A stretch of DNA of 64,000 nucleotides, taken from positions 9,486,001 to 9,550,000 of the forward strand of contig NC_053182.1 of the NCBI RefSeq assembly GCF_905163445.1, given 5' to 3'. The notes beneath the pieces were generated by a model that saw nothing but the letters and a program-made list of their open reading frames with translations, was not told the origin of the DNA and made no database searches. Below are positions 44,498-56,240 of this stretch, piece after piece (position 1 is the stretch's first letter; each line of letters starts with the position of its first letter). Origin of the DNA: Pararge aegeria. Its lineage: Eukaryota > Arthropoda > Insecta > Lepidoptera > Nymphalidae. The translations under genes were made by a program, and so were the position numbers.

Positions 44498-46267
44498 TTC
44501 TAAGATAATAAAATAAAACCTAAGTAAAAAGTTTAACTTTCTTGATTAATTAATAAAGTCAAAAAATACATCAATACTCAAATGATTCAAAAAAGTACTT
44601 CAATTTTATTAAATCAAATTTGAAGCACCTTTAAAAGAAGTGAACCGTGCCTTATTAGGTCCGTTAACAAGAGTGTTTTTAAAATTTATTCAGTGCATCC
44701 ATAAGCAAAACTTCAGCATAAGTAGAAATAAGAAGTAAGTAGGTGTAAGAAACACTATTAACCTGGATACATTATTCGGAATTCAAATAAAGCTCAAGTT
44801 AAGATTCGACGGTACTCTGTGAAGATAAAATTACGTTAAAGGGAATTACCCTAAGTAGATAAAGGGTAACGAGTGAAGAACTTGGTAAAGAAAAAAGGAG
44901 CATAAATATTATATAAGTTTGGGAGAACGACGTTGATTTTACCATATTATTTGTGAAACAAAGTAGGTAGAAATATCCTGGAACTTTACGGTCACACAGA
45001 ATACACATAGTACGTAGAAATGCTTCGATTACTTTTAAATATTCACGACCATTGTATTGTATGGGAAGGAATCTCAATACATTTCCGTTAACTTCAGGAA
45101 ATTCGATATACATGTCTGAATTAACTATTTGTATTGTTTAAAACAAAAAGACTTCGCAAATCAACTTTTTGAATTTGCATTAATTTACTAGTATAATATA
45201 CATTTGTACACTTACCGGAACTTTTATCATGTGTCGATATATATTTTTTGTCTACTGCAAGTTCCATGAATCCAAATGTGATTTAATTTGGTAAAGTACT
45301 TATTCAATTATCACACACTTTGCTATGGATTAAATGCTGATGAACCCTGAATGCAAGATTGCTTTTAACTAGAATCATTCCTGAAGTATATTTTACGTTA
45401 ATTAAGATTGCCCAGTGCCATCTTCGTTATAAAGTTTTACAGCTAGTTTTTCTCGACTTTTTCCTAAGAATCGAGAGGTAGGGAAGTACCTACTAGATAT
45501 CTCATTGAGCTGTCAATGTGTCAAATGAAAAGATTAATTACCGTAAGATTTTTGCAACGCTAAGCAGTTCCGCGTGCTATTGGGGCCAGATGGAGTAAAT
45601 TGCCTGACTGAATTCAGTTTTATCGCGGTCGCAGGGCGCGTTATCTTGCACAGAAAAAAAATCATCGTGTCTTTTAAAGTTTAATACTAATTACACTTTA
45701 GAACCTTAGTAGATTTATACACGATGGTAGTAATATTTTAAAAGAGGGAAAAGGTTTTTTTTTCATAAGTTAAGTTATAGATGTGATAGGTTATTTTACC
45801 GTTATTTTATAGATTGCTGGTATAGACAATTTGCTCATATACTGACAGAAGCACATATCGTAAGCGTATATCGTATAACTAATATTAATACTGCAAAACG
45901 ACCAGAATCATTAAACTTTTATGACCAAATTGCTCATTACATTATTAGCTTCTTGTCTTCGTAGTCGTACAAATGTAGCGAATAGGTACGTATATTCTGA
46001 AACTACTTGTCTGAGGTCATAGTATCTGGTACTACCAGTCAGATTTGAAAAATCTTTTGTTCTTATTAGCCATATTCTTTGGGGAAGGGTATTCAGCATC
46101 ACGCTACGTCTCTTAGGGTGCAAGGAAAAACAATCATTTTCTTTTAACTAAGCTAGGCTAAGGCTTAGCAACAACGGATCAACAACGCGAGTGGACGCTG
46201 CGGAAAGTTCGGGTTATAGTGTTGAAAAGCAGACAATTGTGGTGTGAGAAAACTTAACTTATAGAAG
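44498..46267. other. Intronic DNA without recognised genes
   Basis: A 104-codon minus frame (44799-45113) lacks domains. A GC-richer patch at 45570-45650 (TTATCGCGGTCGCAGGGCGC) is unexplained. Confidence 0.35.
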
Positions 46268-46325
46268 TTACTAGATTTGCCCTGCGGCTTCGCCCGCGTA
46301 AATTACGGGACGCAGCGTACTGCTA
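46268..46325 (+). repeat. Dispersed repeat family H-like 5' part
   Basis: ACTAGATTTGCCCTGCGGCT and TCGCCCGCGTAAATTACGGG fit the same class (CTAGxTxTGCCCGCGGCTTCGCCCGCG). Confidence 0.5.
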
Positions 46326-46868
46326 CAAAGTATACACTAACCTCGGTAAATCAGATACCAAACGTAAGCTTTCTGGACTTAAGGTTTAAGACTGCAAATA
46401 ATGAGTACCATAACAGCAGCACTATATATTAGTCAATAGCGCTGGGTAAGCAACGTTGGCCAAAGTCAGTAAAAGGATGGGTATTTGTAAATTTGAAAGA
46501 TAATTTGATATCCCAGTCTTAGCTCCTATCACTAACAAAGAATAGTAATCGTTAATCGAAGTTGCGAAATGGTATTGTTAGTTGATTCTGCTTCTAATTT
46601 CTATGATTCTAAATTCTATGCATTGAAGATATTTTTAATAATGCTAAGTTTTTATTTGTGATATAAACTAATTAATTGATTAACTATTAATAATAAATTG
46701 ATGAATTGTTGTTTATGGTAAAGTTATTTTATTCCATAAAAACAATTCGAACTACACATTAATATTGTAGACCAATACACTGTAAACTTCTAAAGAAACC
46801 TACAATGTACACGCGCATACCTACAATACATTTGCTACGCTTCCAGCTGCTACGATAAATTCAAACAC

Positions 46869-46912
46869 TATCGAAGTAGTAACGATACGTACATATCGTT
46901 ACTACTTCGATA
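46869..46912. repeat. Perfect hairpin with 19-bp arms
   Basis: TATCGAAGTAGTAACGATA and its exact complement flank a 6-nt loop, CGTACA. Confidence 0.9.
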
Positions 46913-47383
46913 ATAATGTTATTACAAGTAGTTTAAGTACCTACACTGTGAAGATGGGCGCAAAAAGAGCGTTTATGGTATTTTTTTTATTATTAAACGA
47001 ATGCGAGTGTCACTTATTGTAATATTTTTCTGTACGTGAATATGTCACTGAAGTCTTTATAAACGACTAGACATATTTTTGATGAAAATTTGTATTAAAG
47101 ATACTCATTGGGTCGCTTACATTAATAATTTGGCCCGATATTTCGATCAGAAATTTATTAATTTTAAAGTCTGCCTAATATGAGTTTATTTATAACTTTT
47201 ACATACTTAAACCGATCAAACTGAAATTATAATGTAATTTTTATAACAATTTTCAAAGGACAAGAAGACGTACATCTTTATTTATCGAGAATTAAAAAAA
47301 AAAATTTCAATAAGTACCTTTCGAATTGATTGAAAAGTCTACATCAACGCTATGTTAAGCCGCGGGCATAAGATATAGGTTTT

Positions 47384-47428
47384 TAGTTGAGGCCCACGAA
47401 TATTTTTAATATTCGTGAGCCTCAACTA
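47384..47428. repeat. Hairpin with 21-bp arms
   Basis: Arms 47384-47404 and 47408-47428 pair at 20 of 21 positions around TTT. Confidence 0.9.
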
Positions 47429-48099
47429 GATATATAATATAATAAATATTTTCACTGTATAGAAGAAGTAAACATTCAGTACGCTACTCATAATATATCA
47501 TTAAGGGAAGCTACAACTAACAGAACCTTCATATAAATTTTTATCCCTCCTTTATCCCCCAAGAGTGAATCTTCGAATCTGTGTTTGTTAACGAGTCTTT
47601 ACACTATTTATTTATTTATTTTATTTATTTAAACTTAAGTGTAAGTTATATAAAACATGATTGTTGTATGATTGCACAGGTCGAATGTTTTGAGCTAAGA
47701 CTTCAGCACTCTTTTTACATGACACATCCAATACTCAAGCTTTGAAGTTATAACAACCACGACGCACAGCGAATATTAAAAGCACCGCACGAACCCAATG
47801 TTTGTTTTGACATAGCATATCGAAACTTGGAAGGGCTGTTTAATATTGACCTTTATGTCGTAGTCAATATGCCTCTAAGACATTAAGATTCTAATTTGAG
47901 AAATAGTCACGTATTTTTGCATTCGGCTGCGGTAGGAATATTACATTAGAGAAACTCCCCGGGGCAGCGACACACCAAGAGGCATTTCTAGTTCGTTATT
48001 AATCGTAATTTGCGTTTTTTAGTTTAACAACGTGATGTGCATACTCAATCATGTAATAGTGGAAACATACTTATAACAGGCGATGAAAACCTCATGTCA

Positions 48100-48215
48100 T
48101 ACTCCAGGCCTCCTGTCTTCCTATAAGAGCTAGGATTATCCTAGCTCTAATAGGAAGACAGGAGGGCGCTGTTCCAATGCGGGTTCGCGGGCTTTAACGA
48201 TAATTATTATCCGTG
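48100..48215. mobile_element. SINE family C fragment split by a hairpin
   Basis: ACTCCAGGCCTCCTGTC on the left and GTTCCAATGCGGGTTCGCGG plus GCTTTAACGATAAT on the right match consecutive blocks of family C. The hairpin 48109-48165 lies between them and includes SINE sequence in its left arm. Confidence 0.55.
48109..48165. repeat. Hairpin with 27-bp arms inside a SINE fragment
   Basis: Arms 48109-48135 and 48139-48165 pair at 26 of 27 positions around TTA. Family C SINE sequence lies on both sides. Confidence 0.9.
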
Positions 48216-48916
48216 TTTTTGATACGTAAGAACCAGCAATGAAAACTTAACGTACCCACCGTAGCAAGAGGCGGACAGCGCAAAACTCCCACTCCGGACT
48301 CGTTCTGAAAATGTCTATCTTATTTGAAGCATGTTCGACCACTAGTGGTGGTAACTATTTTGCGTCGTTTGAAATGGGCTAAAACGTTGGTTCTGTGACC
48401 AACGAGGCAAATCAGTAAAAGCAACTAGTCAAACGCCAACTATTTACACCGATAGGTCCCAGTATATAAAGCGGCTTAATTATTGGTATGCGTAGACAAA
48501 GCTACGGCGTAGCAAACCACACCAAACAATGTTACCCAAAGTGACAAGCAGAATTTCAATGAATTGAAATAAAACACAAAAGTTAGGTATAAGCAATACT
48601 AAAGAACAACAATACATTAGGTCGATTCGTAAGTAACATAAATGCCGCAATGAGCCTTCATTGTTCTTTTTCAATTTGATTTCAACAATGGCGAACGCTG
48701 TTTTTTAAATATAGATAGCCAGCAAACGAACAAGCGGGTCACTGGATGTGATCACTGCCACTTATAAACATCTGCAGCATGAGAGGAATAACAAATGCGT
48801 GCTGGCTTTTGAGGAATTTGTTTCTCAACCTCATAAGTTTGAGAGATCAGCGTAGATAGAAGATTGTTCCATAACTTGCAAGTTGCGTGAGAAATGATCT
48901 GGTATTGGTAGAATTA

Positions 48917-49062
48917 TCACCATCATCAACATCAGTTAAAGAATGTAATATTTAATTGCTTATATTAAGAACGCACATAAATTCGAAAAGTTAGATGTAC
49001 GTGCCGGAGTTCGAACTTGGTCACTCTGCTGGCTATAACCGCTAGCATCAAAATGGTGTGGA
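48917..49062 (-). mobile_element. SINE family A, internally deleted
   Basis: On the minus strand a head with GCGGTTATAGCC and B-box-like GTTCGAACTCC leads into TCTAACTTTTCGAATTTATG. It then jumps directly to a GAT-rich 3' tail (ATCACCATCATCAACATC at about 48917). The central TGGGCCAGCGTGG block is deleted. Confidence 0.65.
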
Positions 49063-50794
49063 TGAAATTACCTGCGACGTGAGGTTTGGTCAAATACAAG
49101 AGTTAGTGGTATCAAGTCAAACAACTCTTCGGAGCGCTGCCTATTATTTATTAAGTCTATAGAACACACTCAATTCAACCAAAGTCAAGTCAATTTGGGA
49201 TTGACAACAAGTCTAACTGTATCCGGTCCGCTTCTTTTATTATTCAAAATATTATTTTAGCCCTTTTTATCAAATTACCAATAAACTATAACCATGTTAC
49301 AATTCAGGAAAATATAAACCTAAGTAATTGAATTTCGAGAAAAATGTTCGACTTTCTTATTATATAGATATTACTACCCCGGGATAGTAATAACTATCTA
49401 ATAAAATAATATAGTGGTAGGGACATATTCTAGGATATATCCAGGTATATCATAGAATATATCTCGTTAGAAAGACATTTATAATATGACATTGAGATGA
49501 GACGTATGATGTAAATAATATATTACTATCGTGGCATACCTAGCTACTACTTAGTTATAATAAGTGACACTCGCTAACAGTGAAAGAGCAAAAAAGCTAC
49601 CATAAATATTCATATTATGTACATAAATAATTCACGTGTAAATTTTCATTCTTCTGCCAAAGACGCCTGGGGTCGTATATAAAATAGTAGTTGGTTGATA
49701 AAAATATATTAGTGGATGTATCGGGTGTATTATCTAAAGCCATTCAGGCAATGTTGGCGAAAAAATTTCACGATCAAGTGTGGGTCTTGGAATACCAACA
49801 TCAATGGAATTTATAGTGCGGTACTTTGGTGGCAAAATATTTGATGTTATGAGAAAGGTATATACTATTTATAATAACGGTATATATTTGTACGGTAAGG
49901 GAATAACGCGATTTTTACTAGCACGTGCTTCATATTACTTTTCTGGGTTCTTACATATTTCTCCTGACAACAATAACTTTTATACGCAATCTTTGTTATG
50001 CGTAGAGCAGGTGTAACGTAAAATATAGACGTATCTTTGTTTTTGTGTTCTAACACTAAAATGACAGAAGCAGCTAATATTAATTCTGTACTGCAAAAAA
50101 AGTAAAACATTTAAGATAATACATAGGTAACGTTCCACAAATGTAATGACGCATTCCAAAGAATTTACTACACTCGTTTCTTTCATGCACAAAATTTTTT
50201 CATTACTTTTGGGTTGAAAGTACCTATGATTAAATAAATAAAAATGTTTCAGTACCCATTTATTGATTTTATTAAAATCATTTTTCAACGGATGTCTACA
50301 CTCGACTGGGAATCTGACTGCTGTATTGAAATGTAGGCATGTAACGGTATAGGCTTTTAATCTAAAATTTGAAAAAAGCATAATAACGCAATAAAAATAA
50401 GTAGCCTATCTATATCACTACCAATATACTTGCCTGTGAAAGGTCAAATTCGTTTCGATAAGATGACTTATTTATTCAGCCAAATAAGTAAACAAATTGG
50501 TATATTTAAAACCTGTGTTTTTGTTTTCTCTTTCGTTCAAATTTAAAGTTTTATATCTCATAGTTTAACCTAAACCTTTTTAACATTTTCGAAGTCAAGT
50601 TTATTTTATTTAAATATATATGTACCTATGTATTTCATTTAAATGTACATAAATTGTTGCGGTGATTACAATCAAAAATCTTAAAATAAATTCTATGGGA
50701 TGAAAGGCAACAATAATACTTTTGATAAAATCACTGAAGGCGACTGACATAGGGCTTCGACGGGTGTGCTGTTCGCGCGTGACGTTGAAAAAAA
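49063..50794. other. Intronic DNA without recognised genes
   Basis: ATAT-rich sequence at 49420-49470 contains a small repeat (TAGGATATATCC and AGAATATATCT). Open frames at 49780-50381 overlap on both strands and look like chance. Confidence 0.35.
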
Positions 50795-51005
50795 AATTGA
50801 TTTTTATTTTAACAAATGGACACGGTTCGCGCACTTGCTGACAACCGTGGCGCCGCACATCGGACGCGCGATTTTGATATTATTCCGGCCCGGGAACTGT
50901 CCATGCATATTCATGTGCTCGGTCCAGAGACGCGTATTAATTTGCATCCTGATCCGACAACGGTTCACAACAGTGACCATTTTTGTTTCTTCTATGTTAA
51001 CTAGT
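50795..51005 (+). repeat. Dispersed repeat family F, copy 1, coding-like
   Basis: This copy has a 62-codon open frame (50816-51004) with IIPARELSMHIHVLG and ETRINLHPDPTT. The core 50901-50965 is 58 of 65 identical to the inverted copy at 58272-58336. The block is GC-rich against its flanks. PxRxLxxHIHxxxPExRINL loosely resembles the N-terminal strands of a galectin fold, but that match is weak. It could be a processed gene fragment or a transposon piece. Confidence 0.6.
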
Positions 51006-51667
51006 GGTATCACATGTTGTATGAACAAACTTTGACATGAGAGCTTCTCCGTCCGCGTAGCATATCAACGAAAATTCAAAGCTGCAAAGTCTTGGTATCC
51101 TTAGAAGGGTCTTTTTTAATATTTAGGTAGATGAAAAGCATTTTTGGATTATGCGATCCGTTTGCAAAATATTAAGATTTAAGTTGAAGGAAAACGGTCT
51201 TTGTTTACTCTAAAGTGTTTCAGACACTAATGGAGGATGGAGCCGCGAACAATCGCTAGTAATAATAAAGTCGGAAACATGGAAACGTACAGTTTTGACA
51301 ATTTTAAATACGGCTAATCGTTTCGTATGTGGCTTGGTACCCAAATCAGTTGTGGTCAAAATGGCAATAAGAAAACTCCTTAATCGCTTGAATGGGTTCA
51401 TAAATAAGACTTATTTTAAAATACGAAAACAAATGGGACCCACATTTATATTTCAAAATAACTTGAAATAACTTTAGATTTGTAGAAATACATTCCTAAG
51501 TTGTACGGGACAGGACAATGGAATGTAGCGTGTTTGTACAAATCTACGGTCATAAGAATGGATTATTATCGCAAATATTTAACCAAGCTTTTATTTACTT
51601 TACTCAGAATACAACAGGCTATACCAAGAATAGCGTTATAGAATTGCATATCTGAAAATTAGATTGA

Positions 51668-51806
51668 TAAATAGATATTTACACTTTATTGCACACAAAT
51701 ACATTAAAAACAACACATATAAAGCGAAATAATATTTACATAAACATTGGCATGCAAAGGCGGTCTTATTTAAAAAGCAGTCTCTTTCATCCATTGGGGA
51801 AAGTAA
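51668..51806 (-). mobile_element. 3' UTR fragment of the same non-LTR family
   Basis: ACTTTATTGCACAC (near 51680) and the block GCAAAGGCGGTCTTAT (near 51754-51769) match the 3' UTR at 8660-8760. The hairpin stem has decayed here (TTATTTAAAAAGCAGTCTC). No coding part remains, so this is an older, severely 5'-truncated copy in the same orientation as the other two. Confidence 0.7.
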
Positions 51807-51888
51807 TACAAATGATAAACGTAGGAAATTATTATCTTATAATATTAAACAAGAGAATAAACAGCTGCAAAGTTTTCGCATACTCAAA

Positions 51889-51910
51889 ACTCTGTATATG
51901 TATACAGAGT
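51889..51910. repeat. Short perfect hairpin
   Basis: ACTCTGTATA-TG-TATACAGAGT has 10-bp arms and a 2-base loop, near the retrotransposon 3' fragment at 51668. Confidence 0.8.
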
Positions 51911-52158
51911 CAAAAAGATTTAACTGCGTCTACGTTTTAGAACCTAGCTATTATCAAGTTTTAAGTGGAAAGCTCTTCCACGGTAGGTAATGTGTGTATT
52001 ACAAATTTTATTGTAATTTCCTTGTTGTTTAAGTAAAGGCTTACTAACGTTACTAAATAATACAAAAAGTTTTTCACAATGAAATTGGTTAAGTGCAAGT
52101 GGATTTATAAAGATAGATTATTCATAAGGGAAATAGAAAAGCAATGGCATTGGTAGGT

Positions 52159-52456
52159 GATATATCATCATCATCTTATCAACCTATTGCCGGCCCACTA
52201 CAGGGTCTCCTCCCACAACGAGAAGGGGCTAAGGCCGTCCACCACGCTGGCCCAATGCGGATTGGTGGACTCCAAATACCTTTTGAAGTGGCATGAAGGT
52301 TTCCTCGCAATGTTTTCGTTCACCGATGAAGCAAGTGATTTTTTGATTACTCGAAAAACACACGTAACCTAGAAAAGTTAGAGGTGCTTGATGGGATTCG
52401 AACTCAGCACTCCGAAAATTAAGTTGAAATCCAACCCACTGGGCTATCACCGCTTC
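52159..52456 (-). mobile_element. Near full-length SINE, family A (Metulj-like)
   Basis: Read on the minus strand, it starts with a tRNA-like head: A-box-like TAGCCCAGTGGG (52435-52446) and B box GTTCGAATCCC (52393-52403). It continues through a body with AGCACCTCTAACTTTT and GGAAACCTTCATGCC, then TGGGCCAGCGTGGTGGAC, and ends in (GAT)n at about 52159-52170. RNA polymerase III would have transcribed it from the internal A/B boxes. This is the best-preserved copy of the family in the window. Confidence 0.85.
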
Positions 52457-53605
52457 CAACTATACTATATGTAATAGATAACTGGTCCTTATTTTCCAAA
52501 TTATTGTACACATTTGTAACAATGAAAAACTAATATACAATGCATGGGAGTTCCTTAACGTTGGTGAGCATTACGAAATGATATTCTAAAACCTTCACAA
52601 AGGGAGTGAAATGGGGGGCGAAAGCTTGCAAAGGATATATCTCTTTCACCAATTATGTTATACCTAAACATGGGTTCCATAAACAGGCTTTCTTGACAAA
52701 CATATCTATTTTTACTTTGCTGAACGATTTTTCTCCTTAGTGTTAAGAATATCTTCAAGCTTTATTTAGCCCGTCTAGTCCAATTAAAAAGTTCTGCGAT
52801 AAGTTCTCTAATTTCGTTTAAAAGAATAAAGAAAATCTAATGTAATGGTTTTCAATAGCATCATTATTTTATTTTAAAATAAACTACAAACTTTTATTGT
52901 TCATTGAAAATTTATAGGTGCAATCTTAAAGTTTCAAGATTGTGTTCGGAGCTGATTAAAATACTATCTCAGTAGGAATTTTCATACCAGTGTTTGTAAC
53001 GTATACAGATATTTTAAAATTAAGTTTATATTTTTTACATTAACCGCCCTGGAAGTATATTTATCCAAGCTGAAAATTCCATAGCGTCCGTCAGTTGCAG
53101 ATATTATTTTTTTAAGACTAATAATTGTCCAAAAAATACTTTATCTGTTATGGAAAACGTGAAAGGCGTGAAGTCAATTCTAGTTAAAATAAAATTATTT
53201 TCATTTAACATTGTAAAAAAAATACTTTAAATCAAGGCGAGAGATTATATTTATATAACACGCCACATAGATAAACGCGGAAAGATTCCGACGATAGTTC
53301 AAGTGTAGTAAAGCGGTGAGGTTTAAATTAAAATCTCGTTTGCAGATCACATCGCTTTAATTAAAGCTGTTTTTTATCAGCCGCCGTCGGTGGTCTCCCC
53401 TTCCCTACTATTCATTACACCTCCAGGCTACAAATGCCGATGTTGGGTTTAATTAGTTTCTGTTAGAAGTCCTTGGATGGCCTATTTGCTTACACTTGCT
53501 TTAATATAGGATGAGCTCTGTGTTTTTCTAAGAATAATATTATCTGTAGTTTAACGAATTCAGCTGATGAAGTTTATATTATAACATTCAGCAGAATGTT
53601 TTATA

Positions 53606-53800
53606 ATAATCATCGTGTCAACCCATTACCGGCCCACTACAGGGCACGGGTCTCCTCCCACAATGAGAAGGGGTTCAGGCCGTAGTCCACCACGTTGGCC
53701 CAGTGCGGATTGGTGGACTCCACACGCCTTTGTGATCATTAAAGAACTCTCAGGCATGCAGGTTTCCTCACGATGTTTTCTTTCACCGTTTAAAGCAAGT
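53606..53800 (-). mobile_element. SINE family A, 3' two-thirds, left half of an inverted pair
   Basis: It carries ACCGGCCCACTACAGGGCA, GGTCTCCTCCCACAATGAG, CAGTGCGGATTGGTGGACT and GGTTTCCTCACGATGTTTTC in order, as in the copy at 52159. The tRNA-like head is missing. It faces the opposite-strand copy beginning at 53822. Confidence 0.8.
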
Positions 53801-53821
53801 GCGCCGTTTAAGCCTGCGAAG

Positions 53822-53972
53822 TAAGCCTGAGAGTTCTTTATTATGTTCTCAAGGCGTGTGAAATCTTATATTCCGCACTTGGACAGCGTGGTTGACTACG
53901 GCCTGAACCCCTTCTCATTCTAAGACCTGTACCCAGTAGTGGACTGTCAATGGTTTGATGATGACGAAGCAA
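53822..53972 (+). mobile_element. SINE family A fragment, right half of an inverted pair
   Basis: It reads CCTGAGAGTTCTTTATTATG, TCAAGGCGTGTGAA, CGGCCTGAACCCCTTCTCAT, CCCAGTAGTGGAC and ends in TGATGATGAC. It is roughly 80% identical, in reverse, to 53620-53757. Both halves share the unusual CTGAACCCC/GGGGTTCAG variant. Confidence 0.8.
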
Positions 53973-54139
53973 TAGCGAAGCAAGGCCGGGTACTGGTAGT
54001 ATTATAATAATATACCGAGTCCTAAAGCTTAAAATAAGTATTGATAACAAAATAGAGCTCACGAAAATTTATAACAAAGTTAGGTATTATAATAAATGGA
54101 AATAAAAAAAATCTGCGCATTCATTGTAATAATTATCAA

Positions 54140-54295
54140 GATAAAGCCATCTGGCGCTGTTAAAAAGAACAATATCAGCTAATCTACGCCAGCTTTTGGC
54201 GGTGAGCATTAGTGATTTGTCACAGCAGACGATGTTTATTCAGACAACAAGATATTATTACCGTCACATAAATCTCCGAGTAAAGAATTTTTTAC
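54140..54295 (+). repeat. Dispersed repeat family E, copy 1
   Basis: ATATCAGCTAATCTACGCCA, GCTTTTGGCGGTGAGCATTA, GTGATTTGTCACAGCAGACG, ATGTTTATTCAGAC and ACATAAATCTCCGAG align with 61105-61213. The first part can fold on itself (GCCAGC...GGCGG). Confidence 0.75.
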
Positions 54296-55124
54296 TGTAG
54301 TGAAATCGGTATTTAAAACATTATTAATAGTTATGTTTCTATAGAGAGTTGAAAATTAATCTGCATATTATGTTGTGTATCATTCCTACAAATTCATCAC
54401 TATGCGACAAAATAGAACCTCCAACATGGCAAACTTCCATTGTAATTTTTGTTTCATTTGTAATAATACATAACAAGGTATTGTCTGTAAGGTTAGATGT
54501 TAAACTTTGATGAGGTCTACAAATAAATAATTTTGCGAGCAGACTTAGTTCTGCAACATTCGCGGTTAAAAAGATTCGTCATATGGCAGTAAAGAAACTG
54601 CTAGGCTTGTGTATTTTAGTTATTTTTACAGTGCAGAGTCAGTGCAGTTAAGACATATTTGAAAATTGAATGTCCATAAAAATTTATCAAAATGTAAAAA
54701 TAAAAGGGACTGTAAGAATATAAATACTAGAACCAAAATCAACTCGTTGTGCAGTTTACTAGGCTAGATAAAATTGCTAATTCTTTCAAGGGCAAATGTA
54801 TTTTATTTTATAACTAAATACCGAAAGAAATCTTTGAGATGGCTCTCAATAAGTACAAAGTTTACATAAAACGTACGCTTACAGAAAAATCCTATTATAG
54901 TTTAAGGGATTAAACGACAAAACAGCTTGGGTGTGAATTGCGCTAACTTCATAGCTTAATATTAATTTACCGTGATACCAAAAAAAATTACTTGGCTAAG
55001 TTTGTTGTGAGCTCATCTTAGACCAGGGAACCCTCGTAGCTTCAGGTTTAAGTTGCCTAACAATGTTATCACCGTCCTCTTAAGATTGTGTAAACATACT
55101 CGTATATGTATGAACGTTTCATAA

Positions 55125-55170
55125 GTCCCTGTGATAGGCTAACGTTAATAAAGATTTTTTGAATTTGAAT
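55125..55170 (+). mobile_element. Non-LTR 3' tip
   Basis: AACGTTAATAAAGATTTTTT followed by GAATTTGAATTTG gives an AATAAA signal plus a short tandem tail, the usual 3' tip of Jockey/CR1-type insertions. Very short. Confidence 0.4.
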
Positions 55171-55659
55171 TTGGAGTGACGAACAGTTGCACAAAAAACA
55201 CTTTGCACAAAGTAAAAACTGATTTAGTTTGCTAAGTTTAACAGTTAATGGCACAGAGCAGCAAACAGATTATTCGCTTTTGAATAGTGAAAATAATGTT
55301 ATGATCCACATTTAAATTCAAAACTGTCCCACGACTATTAAACTAAACCTATATAATATATAATTAAAGTATAACAATTTAAATACGAACCAAAATCTAA
55401 ATTAAGTTAAGGCATGGCAATACGATTATTGACATCCTTAAAACTAACTATTATTCAGTTGACCGTTATTAAACCATTAAGATAAGAGACTACGAACCAT
55501 ACTTATCACTTCAGACGTTATATAAATTGTCCATCAGAAAAGAATGCGAAAATTTGTGTTGTATCGGTTTTTTTTCCTTGCAACGAATTGGAGGTGAGTG
55601 ACATTTGCTGTTTTTAATCCAAGAAAAAAATCGACGTTCCTTTTTATTATATCTTAAGT

Positions 55660-56240
55660 ATAATTTTGTGACTCTAGATGCTAAAATGGATTTTGATGCC
55701 GATATTAAGGAATCTTTGGTGTTGGAATAATAATACATGGTACTCGTACTTTCTATCCCGAAATTTTGAGAAACCTATACATTTTTTTCAGCATCCTTCA
55801 CATTTATTACATTACTTTCGACCAACATCAAATAGGTGGTACACGTCAGCAGATTTAGAAATGAATAGGTTTTTGGGAAAATATTAAAATGTTGGATTCC
55901 AAGTAAGCGAAATATTGTCGCCACTAATTTTAGAGAGCCATCGCCTCGAGCCGCACTGCCAAGGAAATATTGCCTTGTGCCACAACTCGACACCATTTCA
56001 CTATTGTTTGATACCTACTCTTAACTGCTCGCAAGAAACTCTTCTGCCATTCAGTGACAAAAACAAACAGGTTATAGGTTGTTCTTACTCGCTCTACTTT
56101 CCTTATACAAGACCTGTTATCAAATGTAAATCATGTGCATTACATAAATATGACTTAGCGGAGTTGTAATTTTGTACCGAATTCTATAACTCCTATAAGT
56201 TTTAATGTGATTTGGATTATGGAACATCACTCATCACATT
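55660..56240. other. Segment with overlapping open frames, unassigned
   Basis: Plus-strand frames at 55678-55887 and 55915-56169, and a minus-strand frame at 55775-55996, overlap here. The 84-aa plus frame is Cys/His-containing but matches no pattern I know. It is possibly a decayed transposon; I do not call a gene. Confidence 0.25.

Noticed and set aside
49980..50381. 133-codon minus-strand open frame
   Set aside because: It has no domain, start context or splice signals, and overlapping frames on both strands show similar openness.
8964..51806. Orientation bias of retrotransposons with the host gene
   Set aside because: All three CR1/Jockey-like copies are on the host-sense strand, but three copies are too few, and other elements (such as 42750 and 15066) are antisense.
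52157..52372. Overlapping open frames on both strands
   Set aside because: They are translations of the SINE at 52159-52456 and not genes.
53615..54062. Frames rich in RRGSGRS-type residues
   Set aside because: They come from the inverted SINE pair; the similarity between the two frames reflects the shared SINE sequence.
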